From positions 1,798,001 through 1,862,000 of the forward strand of contig CAWBFD010000004.1 in NCBI GenBank assembly GCA_963788115.1: a DNA stretch of 64,000 nucleotides. Direction: 5' to 3'. A program made the translations under genes and the position numbers. Below, in pieces: positions 16,830 to 25,815 of the stretch (position 1 is the stretch's first letter; every line of letters starts with the position of its first letter). Source of the DNA: CAWBFD01 sp963788115. Its GTDB lineage: Bacteria; Actinomycetota; Thermoleophilia; Solirubrobacterales; 70-9. A model generated the notes under the pieces. It had not been told where the DNA came from. It ran no database searches and worked only from the letters and a program-made list of their open reading frames with translations.

Positions 16830-19395
16830 GTGGGTGACAGGAGCGAGCTCCCGACCGGGACGGTCACACTCCTGTTCACTGACATCGAGGGGTCGACAGC
16901 GTTGCTGGAGCGGCTCGGCGACGCCTACGGTGACGTGCTCGCCCTGCACAACGCGACACTGCGAGAGATCTGGACCTCGCACCGAGGCGTCGAGGTCAAG
17001 ACCGACGGCGATGCGTTCTTCGTTGCGTTCGAGGCCGCAACGGACGCGGTTGCCGCCGCGCAAGCCGGCCAGGAGGCGCTGGCCGCGGCGGCGTGGCCGG
17101 AGGGCGTGGAGCTGCGAGTTCGGATGGGCATGCACACGGGCGAGCCGCGGGTGCGTGACGACGACTACTGGGGAAGCGACGTCCACTATGCGGCGCGGGT
17201 GGCGTCGGCGGCCAACGGCGGACAGGTTCTGTTGTCCAACACCACCGCGAGCATCGTGCCGGACGTGCCGTTGACGGACCTCGGTCAGCACCGGCTCAAG
17301 GACTTCGGCGAGCCGCGGCGGCTATATGCCCTCGGCACAGGTGCGCAACCGCCGCCGCGCACGCTCGACCCGCTGCGCACGAACCTTCCGTCGGTGCGGG
17401 GGCCGCTCTTCGGCCGGGACCAGGAGCTGGAGGAGGTCATCGCGCGACTCGTCGGTGAGAGCCGGCTGATCACGCTGACGGGGGCCGGCGGCAACGGCAA
17501 AACGAGGCTGGCGCTCGCGGTCGCGGAGAACCTCCTCGACCGCTTGGTCGACGGCGTGTTCTTGGTGGAGCTCGTCGAGATCGAGCGAGCCGACGACGTC
17601 CCGGCGGCGATCGCGCAAGCGGTAGGCGTGCAGCTGACCGACCAGGATTTGGCCGCCGCGATCGCGGCCGCGCTTTCCAGGCGTGAGCTGCTCGTCGTAC
17701 TCGACAACTTCGAGCACCTGCTGGCGGCGGCGCCGCTGCTTGGCCGGCTGATCGCCGAGGCGCCCGATGTCCGCCTGCTGGTGACAAGCCAGGCGCCGCT
17801 GCGTCTCGCCGACGAGGAGGTGGTCGCGATCGATCCTCTGGCGGTGCCCGAGCGCGACGACCTGGAGGCGCTGGCGGCCTCGCCTGCCGCCGAGCTGCTG
17901 GTGGAGCGCGCGCGGCGGGCGGTCCCCGGGTTTGAGCCGACTGAAGAGAGCGCTGCGTCGATAGCGGCCCTTTGCCGCGCCCTCGACGGATCCCCATTGG
18001 CGCTCCAGCTGGCCGCCGCGCGCTTGGCGGTGCTCGACCCCGCATCGCTGCTCGAGCGCCTTCAGAGCTCTCCTGATGCGATCGGCCGCGGCGGCCGCGA
18101 GCTGCCCGAGCGCCAGCGCGGCCTGCGCGCAACGCTCGAGTGGACCTACGGGCTTCTGGATCCCGAAGCCGCCACGCTGTTTCGCCGGCTTGGGGTATTC
18201 GCCGGCGACGCGACCCTCGAGCGCATCGAAGAGATCTGCGGCGAGGACGGCGCCGACGTCCTCGATGCGCTGGCCGGCCTCGTCGAGCTGTCGCTCGTCC
18301 GGCGCCGGGGAGATGGGCGTTTCGGGATGCCCAACACGCTGCGCGCCTACTCTCGCGAGCTACTCGAGGAGTCGGGTGAGCTGGCGGCGCTGCGCGGACG
18401 TCATGCACGCGTCGTGGCCGCCGAGCTGCGGCCGCTCGCCCTGCGCAGTCCCATCGATATGTACGCGGCCGAGGCCGCTACCGCGGCCGAGGCACACGAG
18501 TTGCCGACGTTGATGGCCTGGGCCGCCGACAACGACCTCGAGCTGTTCGCGGCCATGATCGGCGCCGCCGCCTGGAAGCTCGCGGAGAGCGGCGAGCTGC
18601 AAGCTTGGCAGCCGACCGTGCGGAGCGCACTCGATTCCGGAATCGATGATCCGCTGGCGCGCGCGATCCTCCTGATGGTGGGCGCGCGAGAGGAAAGAGT
18701 TCCTGATTTCTCGCTGGCGGTAGAGGCAGCGCGCGAGGGAGGTGACCGGGTCCTGGCGGCGGGGCTCACAGCAATGCAGCTCTTCTACGAGTCGCAGTTC
18801 TTCGTCGACTTCGAGCCCGAGTGGTTCGAACGGGCGCGCGCGACGCTCGAGGAGTTCGCGACCGATCCCGATCCCACGATCCAAGCGATCGCTCGGGACG
18901 CAGAGGGCAACTTGCACTTTGCGGCACGGCGCTTCGAGGAGGCGGCCGCCACGTTCGAGGCGTCCACGGAACGGTCGACGACGTGGATCGGGCAGCAGAA
19001 CATCTACGTGGTCGGGGACTGCTGGCTGGAGGCCGGTCGCTTCTCGGACGCCTTGACGAGCTACGTCCGCGCAGCTCGCCAAGCCTACGTGCGCCGGGAC
19101 ATTTCAACGCTGAGCTTTCAGATCGAAGGAGCCGCGGCGTCGTTGGCCGGGCTAGGGCACCCTGAGGAAGCGTTTCGGACGCTCGGCCTCGCGGACACGA
19201 TCACCCCGACGGAGCGGCCCTTACGGGACTTGTATCCCGCCTGGGGTGGCCGAGGTCGCCGCGCACCTGGATCCGGCGCGGGCGGCGATCGGCGATGCCG
19301 CCGCCGATGCAGCCCATGCGGAGGGTCAGGCGCTGCCGCGCGACAGAGCGATCGAGGCGTTCTTCGCGATTCAGGTCGAAGCCGCAGTCGCCTGA
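16830..19395 (+). pseudogene. Adenylate cyclase-NB-ARC ATPase signalling protein, frameshifted near the C-terminus
   Basis: Domains in order: class III nucleotide cyclase (residues 8-168; metal-binding LLFTDIEGST with Asp-18, substrate segment KTDGDAFF), then a STAND/NB-ARC-type ATPase (Walker A GAGGNGKT at 218-225, Walker B LLVVLDNFEHLL with Asp-292) and a helical repeat region to about residue 800. The catalytic Asn of class III cyclases is replaced by His in VHYAARV. This resembles mycobacterial cyclase-ATPase regulators but lacks a LuxR-type HTH. The last ~50 codons lie in another frame (VAEVAAHLDPARAAIGDAAA); deleting one G of 19243-19246 restores W-V-A-E-V and the TGA at 19393. Unrepaired, the frame runs to 19547 with unrelated residues. 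Confidence 0.85.
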
Positions 19396-19461
19396 CAACG
19401 GACCCGCCTGGTTTGACGCACCCATACCTGAGACCCCCACGCCCCCAGAGGATCGGCTTTG

Positions 19462-19674
19462 TTAGGCGGTTCGGCCCAGGTGGTCGCGCCAGCCCGGATC
19501 GATGCGGTCCAGCATCGCCTCGAACCCGACGATGTCCACGTCCTTGACCCGGAGGTTGTACTCGAGAGGCGCGCGCCTCCGGACCTCGATCGGGTGATCC
19601 TCCGTGCCCTGTCCGAGCTCGTGGACGATCTCGCGCCCGCGTTCGTCGTATGGGATCAGGACGAGTGCAGTCAT
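19462..19674 (-). CDS. Small conserved-looking protein (70 aa)
   Basis: A 70-residue protein, mostly hydrophilic, with the segments ALVLIPYDERGREIVHEL and VDIVGFEAMLDRIDPGW. No family recognised. The start at 19674 is favoured because TACGAT lies exactly 7 nt before this ATG. An in-frame TTG directly before it would lengthen it by one residue. It reads convergently to the cyclase gene. Confidence 0.55.
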   Translation of the reverse strand: MTALVLIPYDERGREIVHELGQGTEDHPIEVRRRAPLEYNLRVKDVDIVGFEAMLDRIDPGWRDHLGRTA

Positions 19675-19775
19675 CAAGACGATCGTAGCTCAGCTCGTCC
19701 AGGTCGGAGGGGGCTAACTCTGCGGTCGCGGCGCGGAAGTCCTGATCCAAACGATTCCGCTCCCCGACCTGGGCG

Positions 19776-21668
19776 TCAGGTCGCCGCCACGCGTGCCCGC
19801 GCGCCGGCCGCGCGGACCGCATCGGAGAGCGTGTCGATGTCATAGGCCCCGTAGTGGCGGCGCCCGTTGATGAAGAAGGTGGGTGTCCCGGAGACTCCGC
19901 TGAGATCGGCGCCGTCGACGTCGTCGGCGATCCGATTCGCCCCCCTGCGTTCGCGCAAGAACTCGGAGAAGCGGTCGATGTCGAGTCCCAGCTCGTCGGC
20001 GTAGCGGAGGAGGTCGACCTCCTCGAGAGCGTCCTGGTTCTCCAGGAGCTTGTCATGCATCTCCCAGAAGGCCCCCTGGTCCCCGGCGGCCTCAGCGCCC
20101 TCCGCGGCCAGCTGGGTATGGGGGTGAACATCCGTGAGCGGCAGGTGACGCCAGACGTAGCGGATGTCGGCGAAGTCGCCTAGGAGCTCCCGAACGACCG
20201 GCTCGGCCCGCCCGCAGTAAGGGCACTCGAAGTCGCCGTACTCGACCACGGTCACCGCCGCATCACGGGAACCACGGATGTGATCGCGGTCTGGGTCGAC
20301 GTCGGTGGCCAGGTCGGTGAGCAGGTCGGAGGTGCCGAGGAGGACACGATCGCGCCGAAGCTCCGGGAGCAGGTCGGTCGCCCGGAACGTCAGCCAGGTG
20401 ACGAGCGACGCGCCCGCGGCGGCGCCGAGGATGCCGAGCTTGGCCTCCTCGAGCTCGGGGCCCGAGAACGCGAGGCTCGCGATCAAGAGGGCGATGGTGA
20501 AGCCGATCCCGGCGATGGTCCCGCCACCGGCGACGGCCGCCCAGCCGACCGGCGGGCGGAGCCTGCCGCGTGTGAGTCGGGTGACCAGCCACGACACGCC
20601 GACGATGCCAACGGGCTTGCCGATCACGTAGCCGAGGAGGATCCCGAGGGTGATCGGCGAGGTTGCGGCTCGCTCCAGGAACGCGGCGTCGATCGCGATT
20701 CCGGCATTGGCAAGCGCGAACAGCGGAACGATCACGTAGCTGGTCCACGGATGAAACAGCTGAGCGAGGCGCTCGTTCGGCGAGACCGCGAACCTTAGGC
20801 CCTGGCGCGCCGAACGCTCGAGCTCGGGCGTGGGTTGCTCGCGGAATCGGCGGAAGCGCTCAACCGCCAGGTCGATGTCTGACCTCGGGGCCGGGTACGC
20901 ATAGACCAGAAGGCCCATCGCCAGTCCGACGAGCACCGGCTCGACTCCCGACTCGAGCAGCGCGACCCAGATCGCGACACCAAGAACGAAATAGATCAGG
21001 CCAACTCGCAAGCGAAGGGCGCGCGCGAGCAGGACCGCCGCGAACACCCCCGTTGCGACGAGCAGAGCCGAAACGTCGACCGTCTCCGTGTACACGGTGG
21101 CGATGACAACGAGGGCGAGGATGTCGTCGACGACGACCACGGTGAGGATGAACGCACGCAGCCGATCGGGAACGCGGTGCCCGAAGAGCGCCAGCAGGCC
21201 CAAGGCGAACGCCGTGTCCGTCGACATCGCGACCCCCCAGCCCCCGGCAGAGGATTCATCTGCGTTGAATGCGAGGTAGATGGCGACGGCCATGGCCATC
21301 CCACCCAGGGCCGCCAGGAGAGGGAGGGCGAAGCGACGCCGCTCCCGCAGTTCGCCCAGGTCGAACTCACGGCGGGCCTCGAGGCCGACGACGAAGAAGA
21401 AGAACGTCATCAGCCCGCTGTTGACCCATTGACGGAGATCGAGGTCCACCTCGGCGTCGCCCAGGGTGATCGACAGGGTCGTCTGCCAGACGTCCTCGTA
21501 GGAGGAGGCGTCGATGTTGACCCAGGCCAGGGCCGCGATCGTTGCCGCCAGCAAGACCGCCGCCCCACCGGTCTCGGTGCGGAGGAACTCGCGCAGCGGC
21601 GTCGGCACGTTGCGAACCCAGGCGGTCCGCCTCGTGAACGGGCCCTCCGCCGCGGCGCGCTCGCTCAT
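19776..21668 (-). CDS. nhaA: Na+/H+ antiporter NhaA fused to a DsbA-like thioredoxin domain
   Basis: A 630-residue fusion. Residues 25-435 are a complete NhaA: STDTAFALGLLALFG contains the conserved Asp-151, VVVVDDILALVV has the paired Asp-181/182 of the ion site, and GKPVGI gives the conserved Lys-351. After a short linker, residues 465-625 are a DsbA-type thioredoxin domain with the active site FECPYCGRAEP (Cys-482 and Cys-485) and the cis-Pro segment SGTPTFFINGRRHYG. The antiporter exchanges Na+ for H+ across the membrane; the fused redox domain could couple its activity to thiol state, which is inference. The Zn-UBP gene ends 32 bp upstream, so the two are likely co-transcribed. Confidence 0.93.
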   Translation of the reverse strand: MSERAAAEGPFTRRTAWVRNVPTPLREFLRTETGGAAVLLAATIAALAWVNIDASSYEDVWQTTLSITLGDAEVDLDLRQWVNSGLMTFFFFVVGLEARREFDLGELRERRRFALPLLAALGGMAMAVAIYLAFNADESSAGGWGVAMSTDTAFALGLLALFGHRVPDRLRAFILTVVVVDDILALVVIATVYTETVDVSALLVATGVFAAVLLARALRLRVGLIYFVLGVAIWVALLESGVEPVLVGLAMGLLVYAYPAPRSDIDLAVERFRRFREQPTPELERSARQGLRFAVSPNERLAQLFHPWTSYVIVPLFALANAGIAIDAAFLERAATSPITLGILLGYVIGKPVGIVGVSWLVTRLTRGRLRPPVGWAAVAGGGTIAGIGFTIALLIASLAFSGPELEEAKLGILGAAAGASLVTWLTFRATDLLPELRRDRVLLGTSDLLTDLATDVDPDRDHIRGSRDAAVTVVEYGDFECPYCGRAEPVVRELLGDFADIRYVWRHLPLTDVHPHTQLAAEGAEAAGDQGAFWEMHDKLLENQDALEEVDLLRYADELGLDIDRFSEFLRERRGANRIADDVDGADLSGVSGTPTFFINGRRHYGAYDIDTLSDAVRAAGARARVAAT

Positions 21669-21700
21669 TCGCCCGTGGCTGGTGGGGCGTAACGCCTGCT

Positions 21701-22015
21701 TCAGCCGCCCAGCGGCGAGGGCGGGATCTGCGTCTCGCCGCGGATCTCTGGGATCTCCATGCCGACGTCGTCGACGAAGCAGTACGACCATTCCTCGCCG
21801 GGCTGGAGCGAGCGGATCAACGGATGACCGGCCTCACGCGCGTGCCTCGATGCATGTCGGTTCGGCGAGCTGTCACAGCAGCCGACCTTCCCGCACTCGA
21901 GGCAGATCCGCAGGTGAAACCAGGGGTCGCCACTCTTCAGGCACTCCTCGCAACCGTCAACCGATTCGGGGAGCTCGGTCACCTCAACCTGGTCGAGGTG
22001 GGTGCAGGTCACCAT
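21701..22015 (-). CDS. UBP-type zinc-finger protein
   Basis: A 104-residue protein built around a ubiquitin-hydrolase-type zinc finger: CEECLKSGDPWFHLRICLECGKVGCCDSS has the clustered Cys ligands, followed by HASRHAREAGHPLIRSL with the His ligands. Bacteria lack ubiquitin, so the domain probably binds a C-terminal Gly-Gly-like peptide or has another binding role. It is immediately upstream of the nhaA-dsbA fusion in the same direction, which suggests a functional pair. The start at 22015 is preceded by an AGGAGAGG ribosome site; a longer frame upstream has no support. Confidence 0.85.
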   Translation of the reverse strand: MVTCTHLDQVEVTELPESVDGCEECLKSGDPWFHLRICLECGKVGCCDSSPNRHASRHAREAGHPLIRSLQPGEEWSYCFVDDVGMEIPEIRGETQIPPSPLGG

Positions 22016-22213
22016 CGGACGTCCTCTCCTCTCTGAGCGGTCGCGGGCCGCGAGTCGGTTCGCCTCTGGCGCCCAGCATCGCAAAGTCGTCAAGCCCAGC
22101 GGCGCTTGCCGATCACGGATGCCCAGCCGGGGAAGACCACCCCGGACCCTCGGCGCTAGGCCGATCGCCGGCGCAGGCCGCCCTCGGCTTCCGCCTCGGT
22201 AGGCTCCGCCGGG

Positions 22214-22834
22214 GTGAGCTCACCGGCCGATTTCATCTCCCGAGGATTCAAGCGTCGCCGACGCACTCCGGAGGAGCTCGCGGAACGACTTCCCCCCGGA
22301 CAGTACGCCGAGTCGGGCTTTCCGGTGCTCACGGCCGGCCCCACCCCCGAGGTCGCCACGGACGAGTGGGACTTTCGGATCGACGGCATGGTCGCCTCGG
22401 AGCGCGAATGGAACTGGGCGGAGTTCCACCAGCTTCCGTTCGAGGAGATCCCGTGCGACATCCACTGCGTTACCAAGTGGTCGAAGCTGGGGACGAGCTT
22501 CGGCGGGGTCTCGGTGGACACGCTGCTCGAGGACGCCGAGCCCCTAGGCGCATACGCAATGGCCTACTCCTACGGCGGGTACACGACGAACCTCTCGATC
22601 GAGGACCTCACGGATGGCAAGGCGTGGGTGGCCACCCAGCACGAGGGCGAGCCGCTCCCGCGGGAACACGGCGGACCCGCCCGGCTGCTGGTCCCCCACC
22701 TCTACTTCTGGAAGAGCGCCAAGTGGGTCGGCGGCCTGCGCGTCATGGACCACGACGAGCCCGGCTTCTGGGAGGCGAACGGCTACCACAACCGCGGCGA
22801 CCCCTGGAAGGAGGAGCGCTATTGGACCGACTGA
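22214..22834 (+). CDS. Molybdopterin-dependent sulfite oxidase-type oxidoreductase
   Basis: A 206-residue catalytic subunit of the sulfite oxidase/MsrP-like molybdopterin family. The molybdenum-ligating Cys lies in CDIHCVTKWSKLGTSFGG, followed by YSYGGYTTNLSIEDL and HLYFWKSAKWVGGLRV. No Tat or Sec signal is visible, so it is probably cytoplasmic, unlike MsrP. The GTG start at 22214 has TAGGCT 8 nt upstream. It overlaps the flavin reductase gene by 13 bp, so the two form an electron-transfer pair. The natural substrate is not known. Confidence 0.85.
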   Translation: MSSPADFISRGFKRRRRTPEELAERLPPGQYAESGFPVLTAGPTPEVATDEWDFRIDGMVASEREWNWAEFHQLPFEEIPCDIHCVTKWSKLGTSFGGVSVDTLLEDAEPLGAYAMAYSYGGYTTNLSIEDLTDGKAWVATQHEGEPLPREHGGPARLLVPHLYFWKSAKWVGGLRVMDHDEPGFWEANGYHNRGDPWKEERYWTD

Positions 22835-23544
22835 CACCGGTCGAGCAGCGCGCGCCAGGGCGCTGGCAGGTCGCGACCGTGACCTCGATCATTCCGGAGA
22901 CGCCGCGGGTCAAGTCGTTTCGCCTGCGGCTGCCGATGTGGATGCCGCATCTGCCGGGGCAGCACTACGACGTGCGCCTCACGGCTCCCGACGGCTATCG
23001 CGCCCAGCGTTCCTACTCGGTCGCCTCCTCGCCCCTCGACGAGGGAGAGATCGAGTTGACCATCGACCGCCTCGAGGACGGTGAGGTCTCTCCCTACTTT
23101 CACGATGTGCTGGTCGAGGGCGATCTGGTCGAGGTCCGCGGGCCGTTCGCCTCCTACTTCGTCTGGCGAGGCGAGGCCCCCGTGCTGCTGATCGGCGGCG
23201 GCTCGGGGGTGGTGCCGTTGATGGCCATCCTCCGCCACCGGCGCCGAGCGATGCCGGACGTGCCGATGCGCCTGATCTACTCGGTCCGCTGGCCCGAGGA
23301 CGTGATCTACGCCGACGAGCTCGGGGGCGAGGCGACGCTCACCTACACCCGGGAGCCGCCGGACGGATGGACGGGGCATACCGGGCGAATCGACGAGCCG
23401 ATGATCGAGGGCGCCAAGCTCGATCAGGCAACGGCGTTCACCTGCGGCTCCAACGGGTTCGTGGAGACGGCGTCCCAGTTGCTGCTGGCGAGCGGATTCG
23501 AGGCCCAGCGCATTCGCACCGAGCGCTTCGGGCCCACGGGCTGA
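22822..23544 (+). CDS. FAD/NAD(P)H-dependent ferredoxin-reductase-type electron donor
   Basis: A 240-residue FNR-superfamily protein. The FAD-binding motif is RSYSVASSP near residue 60, the NAD(P) segment GGGSGVVPLMAILRHRR lies near residue 130, and CGSNGFVE closes the domain. It probably passes electrons from NAD(P)H to the molybdopterin enzyme whose gene it overlaps. The start is a TTG at 22822, inside the end of the previous gene, with GGAGG about 8 nt upstream. No Fe-S domain is present, so direct flavin-to-molybdenum transfer or a separate carrier is needed. Confidence 0.85.
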   Translation: MDRLTPVEQRAPGRWQVATVTSIIPETPRVKSFRLRLPMWMPHLPGQHYDVRLTAPDGYRAQRSYSVASSPLDEGEIELTIDRLEDGEVSPYFHDVLVEGDLVEVRGPFASYFVWRGEAPVLLIGGGSGVVPLMAILRHRRRAMPDVPMRLIYSVRWPEDVIYADELGGEATLTYTREPPDGWTGHTGRIDEPMIEGAKLDQATAFTCGSNGFVETASQLLLASGFEAQRIRTERFGPTG

Positions 23545-23670
23545 GCACCCGCCGCCTGGTCTGAGAGTTGTTTTTACAAGCTATGCGGTGAAGCCGGTGA
23601 TCGCATCGCCGATTAGCTCCGCGCCGATGTGATTCAGGGGGCTGACGGGGGATCCGTTAGGCAGGAAGCG

Positions 23671-25776
23671 TCAGCGCTTGACGCGCCACTTGTCCTTCAC
23701 GACCGGGCCTGTGTTCCCGAGCTGGTCGGTGGCCTTGACCCTGAAGTGATGCACCACACGCTTCAACTTCTTGTACGTCACTCCACTCTCGCAGTCTTTC
23801 CACGGTTTGTTGTCGAGCTTGCACTCGTAGCTCGCACGCGGCTCGGCGTTGAACTTGAATTTCGCCTTGCGTTGGCTGGTCTTGCCCTTCGGGCGGCCGT
23901 TGATCTTCGTGACTGGCCCGTCGTCGTCGACCTCGACCGCCGCGAGCGCGTCAACAAGGCCTGCGCCCACCTCCAGTTGACCGAAGGCCCCCACCGCGAC
24001 CGCGGTACTCGTCTGCGCGTTAGCGATCTGACCAGGGCCGGCGCGCGGCGTCGCGTCAAGCTGTAGCGCGGCGACCGCGGCGGCGTGCGGTGCCGCCGCC
24101 GACGTGCCGAAGAACCGGAATGGCGGCGCCCCGGGAGTAAAGAACGTGGTCTGCGCACCATCGGTCGCAGCGAGGTCCGGCTTCGCGAGGACCAGCGGAC
24201 TCGTCCGAGGCTCTGCCGGGCTGTCGCCGTCAACCGGCCTGAAGTAGTGGGTCACCGGCCCATGCGACGAGAACGGCTCGAGCATGCTGTCGTTGTCGTA
24301 CCGAACCGCGGCGACGCTGAGCGCGTCCGCGGCGCCATTGTGGCCCATGATCGTCGGCCCGGCGATATCCGGCTCGTCGGGGCTGGCATATTCGTTGAAG
24401 GTAATCCCGAACGCGGATGCGTCACGGAGCTTTACTCGGGGGGTTCCCGTTCCGGCGGCTCTGTTGACGACCATGCGAACGTCCTGGGGGCTGCCGGTGT
24501 TGTTGGTCCAGCTCCAGGACTCGTACGGACGTTGGGTGTGGCCGATGTTGTCGTCCGTGCTCGCGGTGAGGACCTCGTTCGTCGAGTCGACGAGGTACAG
24601 GTCGAGGTCGGTCTCGACCCCGGACCATGGCTCGGCCCACTGCATGATCACCTGCAGATTCCCGCCGTTGGCCACGGTGAGCCCGAGGCCACGGTCGGCG
24701 GCCGCACCAGGATCGAAGTCGAGGCAGTCCTCGTTTTGCGGGGGAAGCGATAGCGCGGGGCAGTCCCCGGTCGGGCGGAACTCGGGCGTCTCCCACGAGC
24801 CGAACTGGCTACTGGGCCTGGGGGCATTCGAATTACCGGCCGAGCTGAAGTACGCGACGCCTTCATCGGTCACGTCCTCGATCGCATTGTCGATCGGGCC
24901 GGCCTGGAAGAACGGCTCCTGGGGGTAGGTGATGTCGTCGACAATCACATCGGCCCCGGCCTTCTCGAGCCGCCGGATGTTCTTCGTCATCTCTGTAAGC
25001 CCGGTGAACCCGGTCGCGAACGCGAGGTGCGAGCGTGGAGCGAGATCGTGTACGAGCTGCGCCATCGCCCGTCCCTCATCGCTCGGGTCACCCGATGCCG
25101 GCAGATCTTGCAGCACATCTACCGGTGACGTCCGCCCGCACGGGTTCCCGGGTCCCGGAAGGTCCCCGGAGGCGACGTCGTCGCCCGCATCCGTTCCCGG
25201 CGCGGTGTCAAACGAGTCGCTCAGGATCCCGACCTCGACGCCTCGCCCCGCGATCCCGTAGGTCGTACGGCCAGTCCTGGCGTTGAGCTGGAGATCGCCC
25301 TCCGAGATGATCGCCTCGGGGCAGCCGCCGCCTCCAGCCACCGGCCCGACCTGCGAAGTGGCGGGCGTCAACTGCTCCATCACGGCTTCCACCCCAGGTG
25401 CCTGCGCGACCTCCTGCAGCGATGCGACTGCGACCGCTGCCGTGACGATGCCGTACCTGGGGCTGGCTCCCAGCACGTGGGCGCCGGCGGCCCGAAGCTC
25501 GTCCGCGCCCTCCTGAGCGTCCCCTGCGAAGCGCACCTCGACTACGAGGCGCTCGCCGTAGCGCAGGAGGCTGCCCTCACCCTGCGGCGCCACGTCAAGC
25601 CGCGCCGCTTGCTTGCGCGCCGGTGCCGAACGCAGCTCCGGGGACTTCGCCAGGGCAGCCAGCCGCGGCGATAGCTTCTCGCCCGCGGGCTGGGGGATCG
25701 CGGCAGCGAACGAGGCGCACGCGAGCATGGCCGCGATGACCGCAGCCCACATCCCGCCGATCACCCCCGGGCGCAT
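23671..25776 (-). CDS. Secreted S8/S53-type serine protease with C-terminal Ig-like domain
   Basis: A 701-residue exported protease. The signal peptide covers residues 5-27. The propeptide-like region is 60-140. The peptidase domain (about 165-600) shows GILSDSFD (Asp-187), DEGRAMAQLVHDLAP (Glu-234 region), VIVDDI (Asp-280), the SSAGN oxyanion motif and GTSAAAPH with Ser-559. The classical subtilisin H-G-T motif is not seen; the D-E-G-R form is typical of a divergent branch near the sedolisins. Residues 620-701 form an Ig-like domain (SYECKLDNKPWKDCESG). TACACT lies 7 nt before the ATG at 25776, which decides this start within a much longer open frame. Confidence 0.85.
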   Translation of the reverse strand: MRPGVIGGMWAAVIAAMLACASFAAAIPQPAGEKLSPRLAALAKSPELRSAPARKQAARLDVAPQGEGSLLRYGERLVVEVRFAGDAQEGADELRAAGAHVLGASPRYGIVTAAVAVASLQEVAQAPGVEAVMEQLTPATSQVGPVAGGGGCPEAIISEGDLQLNARTGRTTYGIAGRGVEVGILSDSFDTAPGTDAGDDVASGDLPGPGNPCGRTSPVDVLQDLPASGDPSDEGRAMAQLVHDLAPRSHLAFATGFTGLTEMTKNIRRLEKAGADVIVDDITYPQEPFFQAGPIDNAIEDVTDEGVAYFSSAGNSNAPRPSSQFGSWETPEFRPTGDCPALSLPPQNEDCLDFDPGAAADRGLGLTVANGGNLQVIMQWAEPWSGVETDLDLYLVDSTNEVLTASTDDNIGHTQRPYESWSWTNNTGSPQDVRMVVNRAAGTGTPRVKLRDASAFGITFNEYASPDEPDIAGPTIMGHNGAADALSVAAVRYDNDSMLEPFSSHGPVTHYFRPVDGDSPAEPRTSPLVLAKPDLAATDGAQTTFFTPGAPPFRFFGTSAAAPHAAAVAALQLDATPRAGPGQIANAQTSTAVAVGAFGQLEVGAGLVDALAAVEVDDDGPVTKINGRPKGKTSQRKAKFKFNAEPRASYECKLDNKPWKDCESGVTYKKLKRVVHHFRVKATDQLGNTGPVVKDKWRVKR

Positions 25777-25815
25777 CGCTTCAAGTGTAGGGCCCCGGGC
25801 TAGCCTGCACGTCAC
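25777..25815. promoter_or_regulatory. Divergent promoter pair (protease / EamA transporter)
   Basis: 39 bp between divergent starts. The minus-strand TACACT (25784-25789 reversed) is 7 nt from the protease ATG. The plus-strand TAGCCT (25801-25806) is 9 nt from the TTG of the transporter gene. Confidence 0.5.

Noticed and set aside
16819..17274. Alternative frame at the start of the cyclase gene
   Set aside because: Arg/Ser-rich out-of-phase translation; the GTG frame gives the full cyclase motif set.
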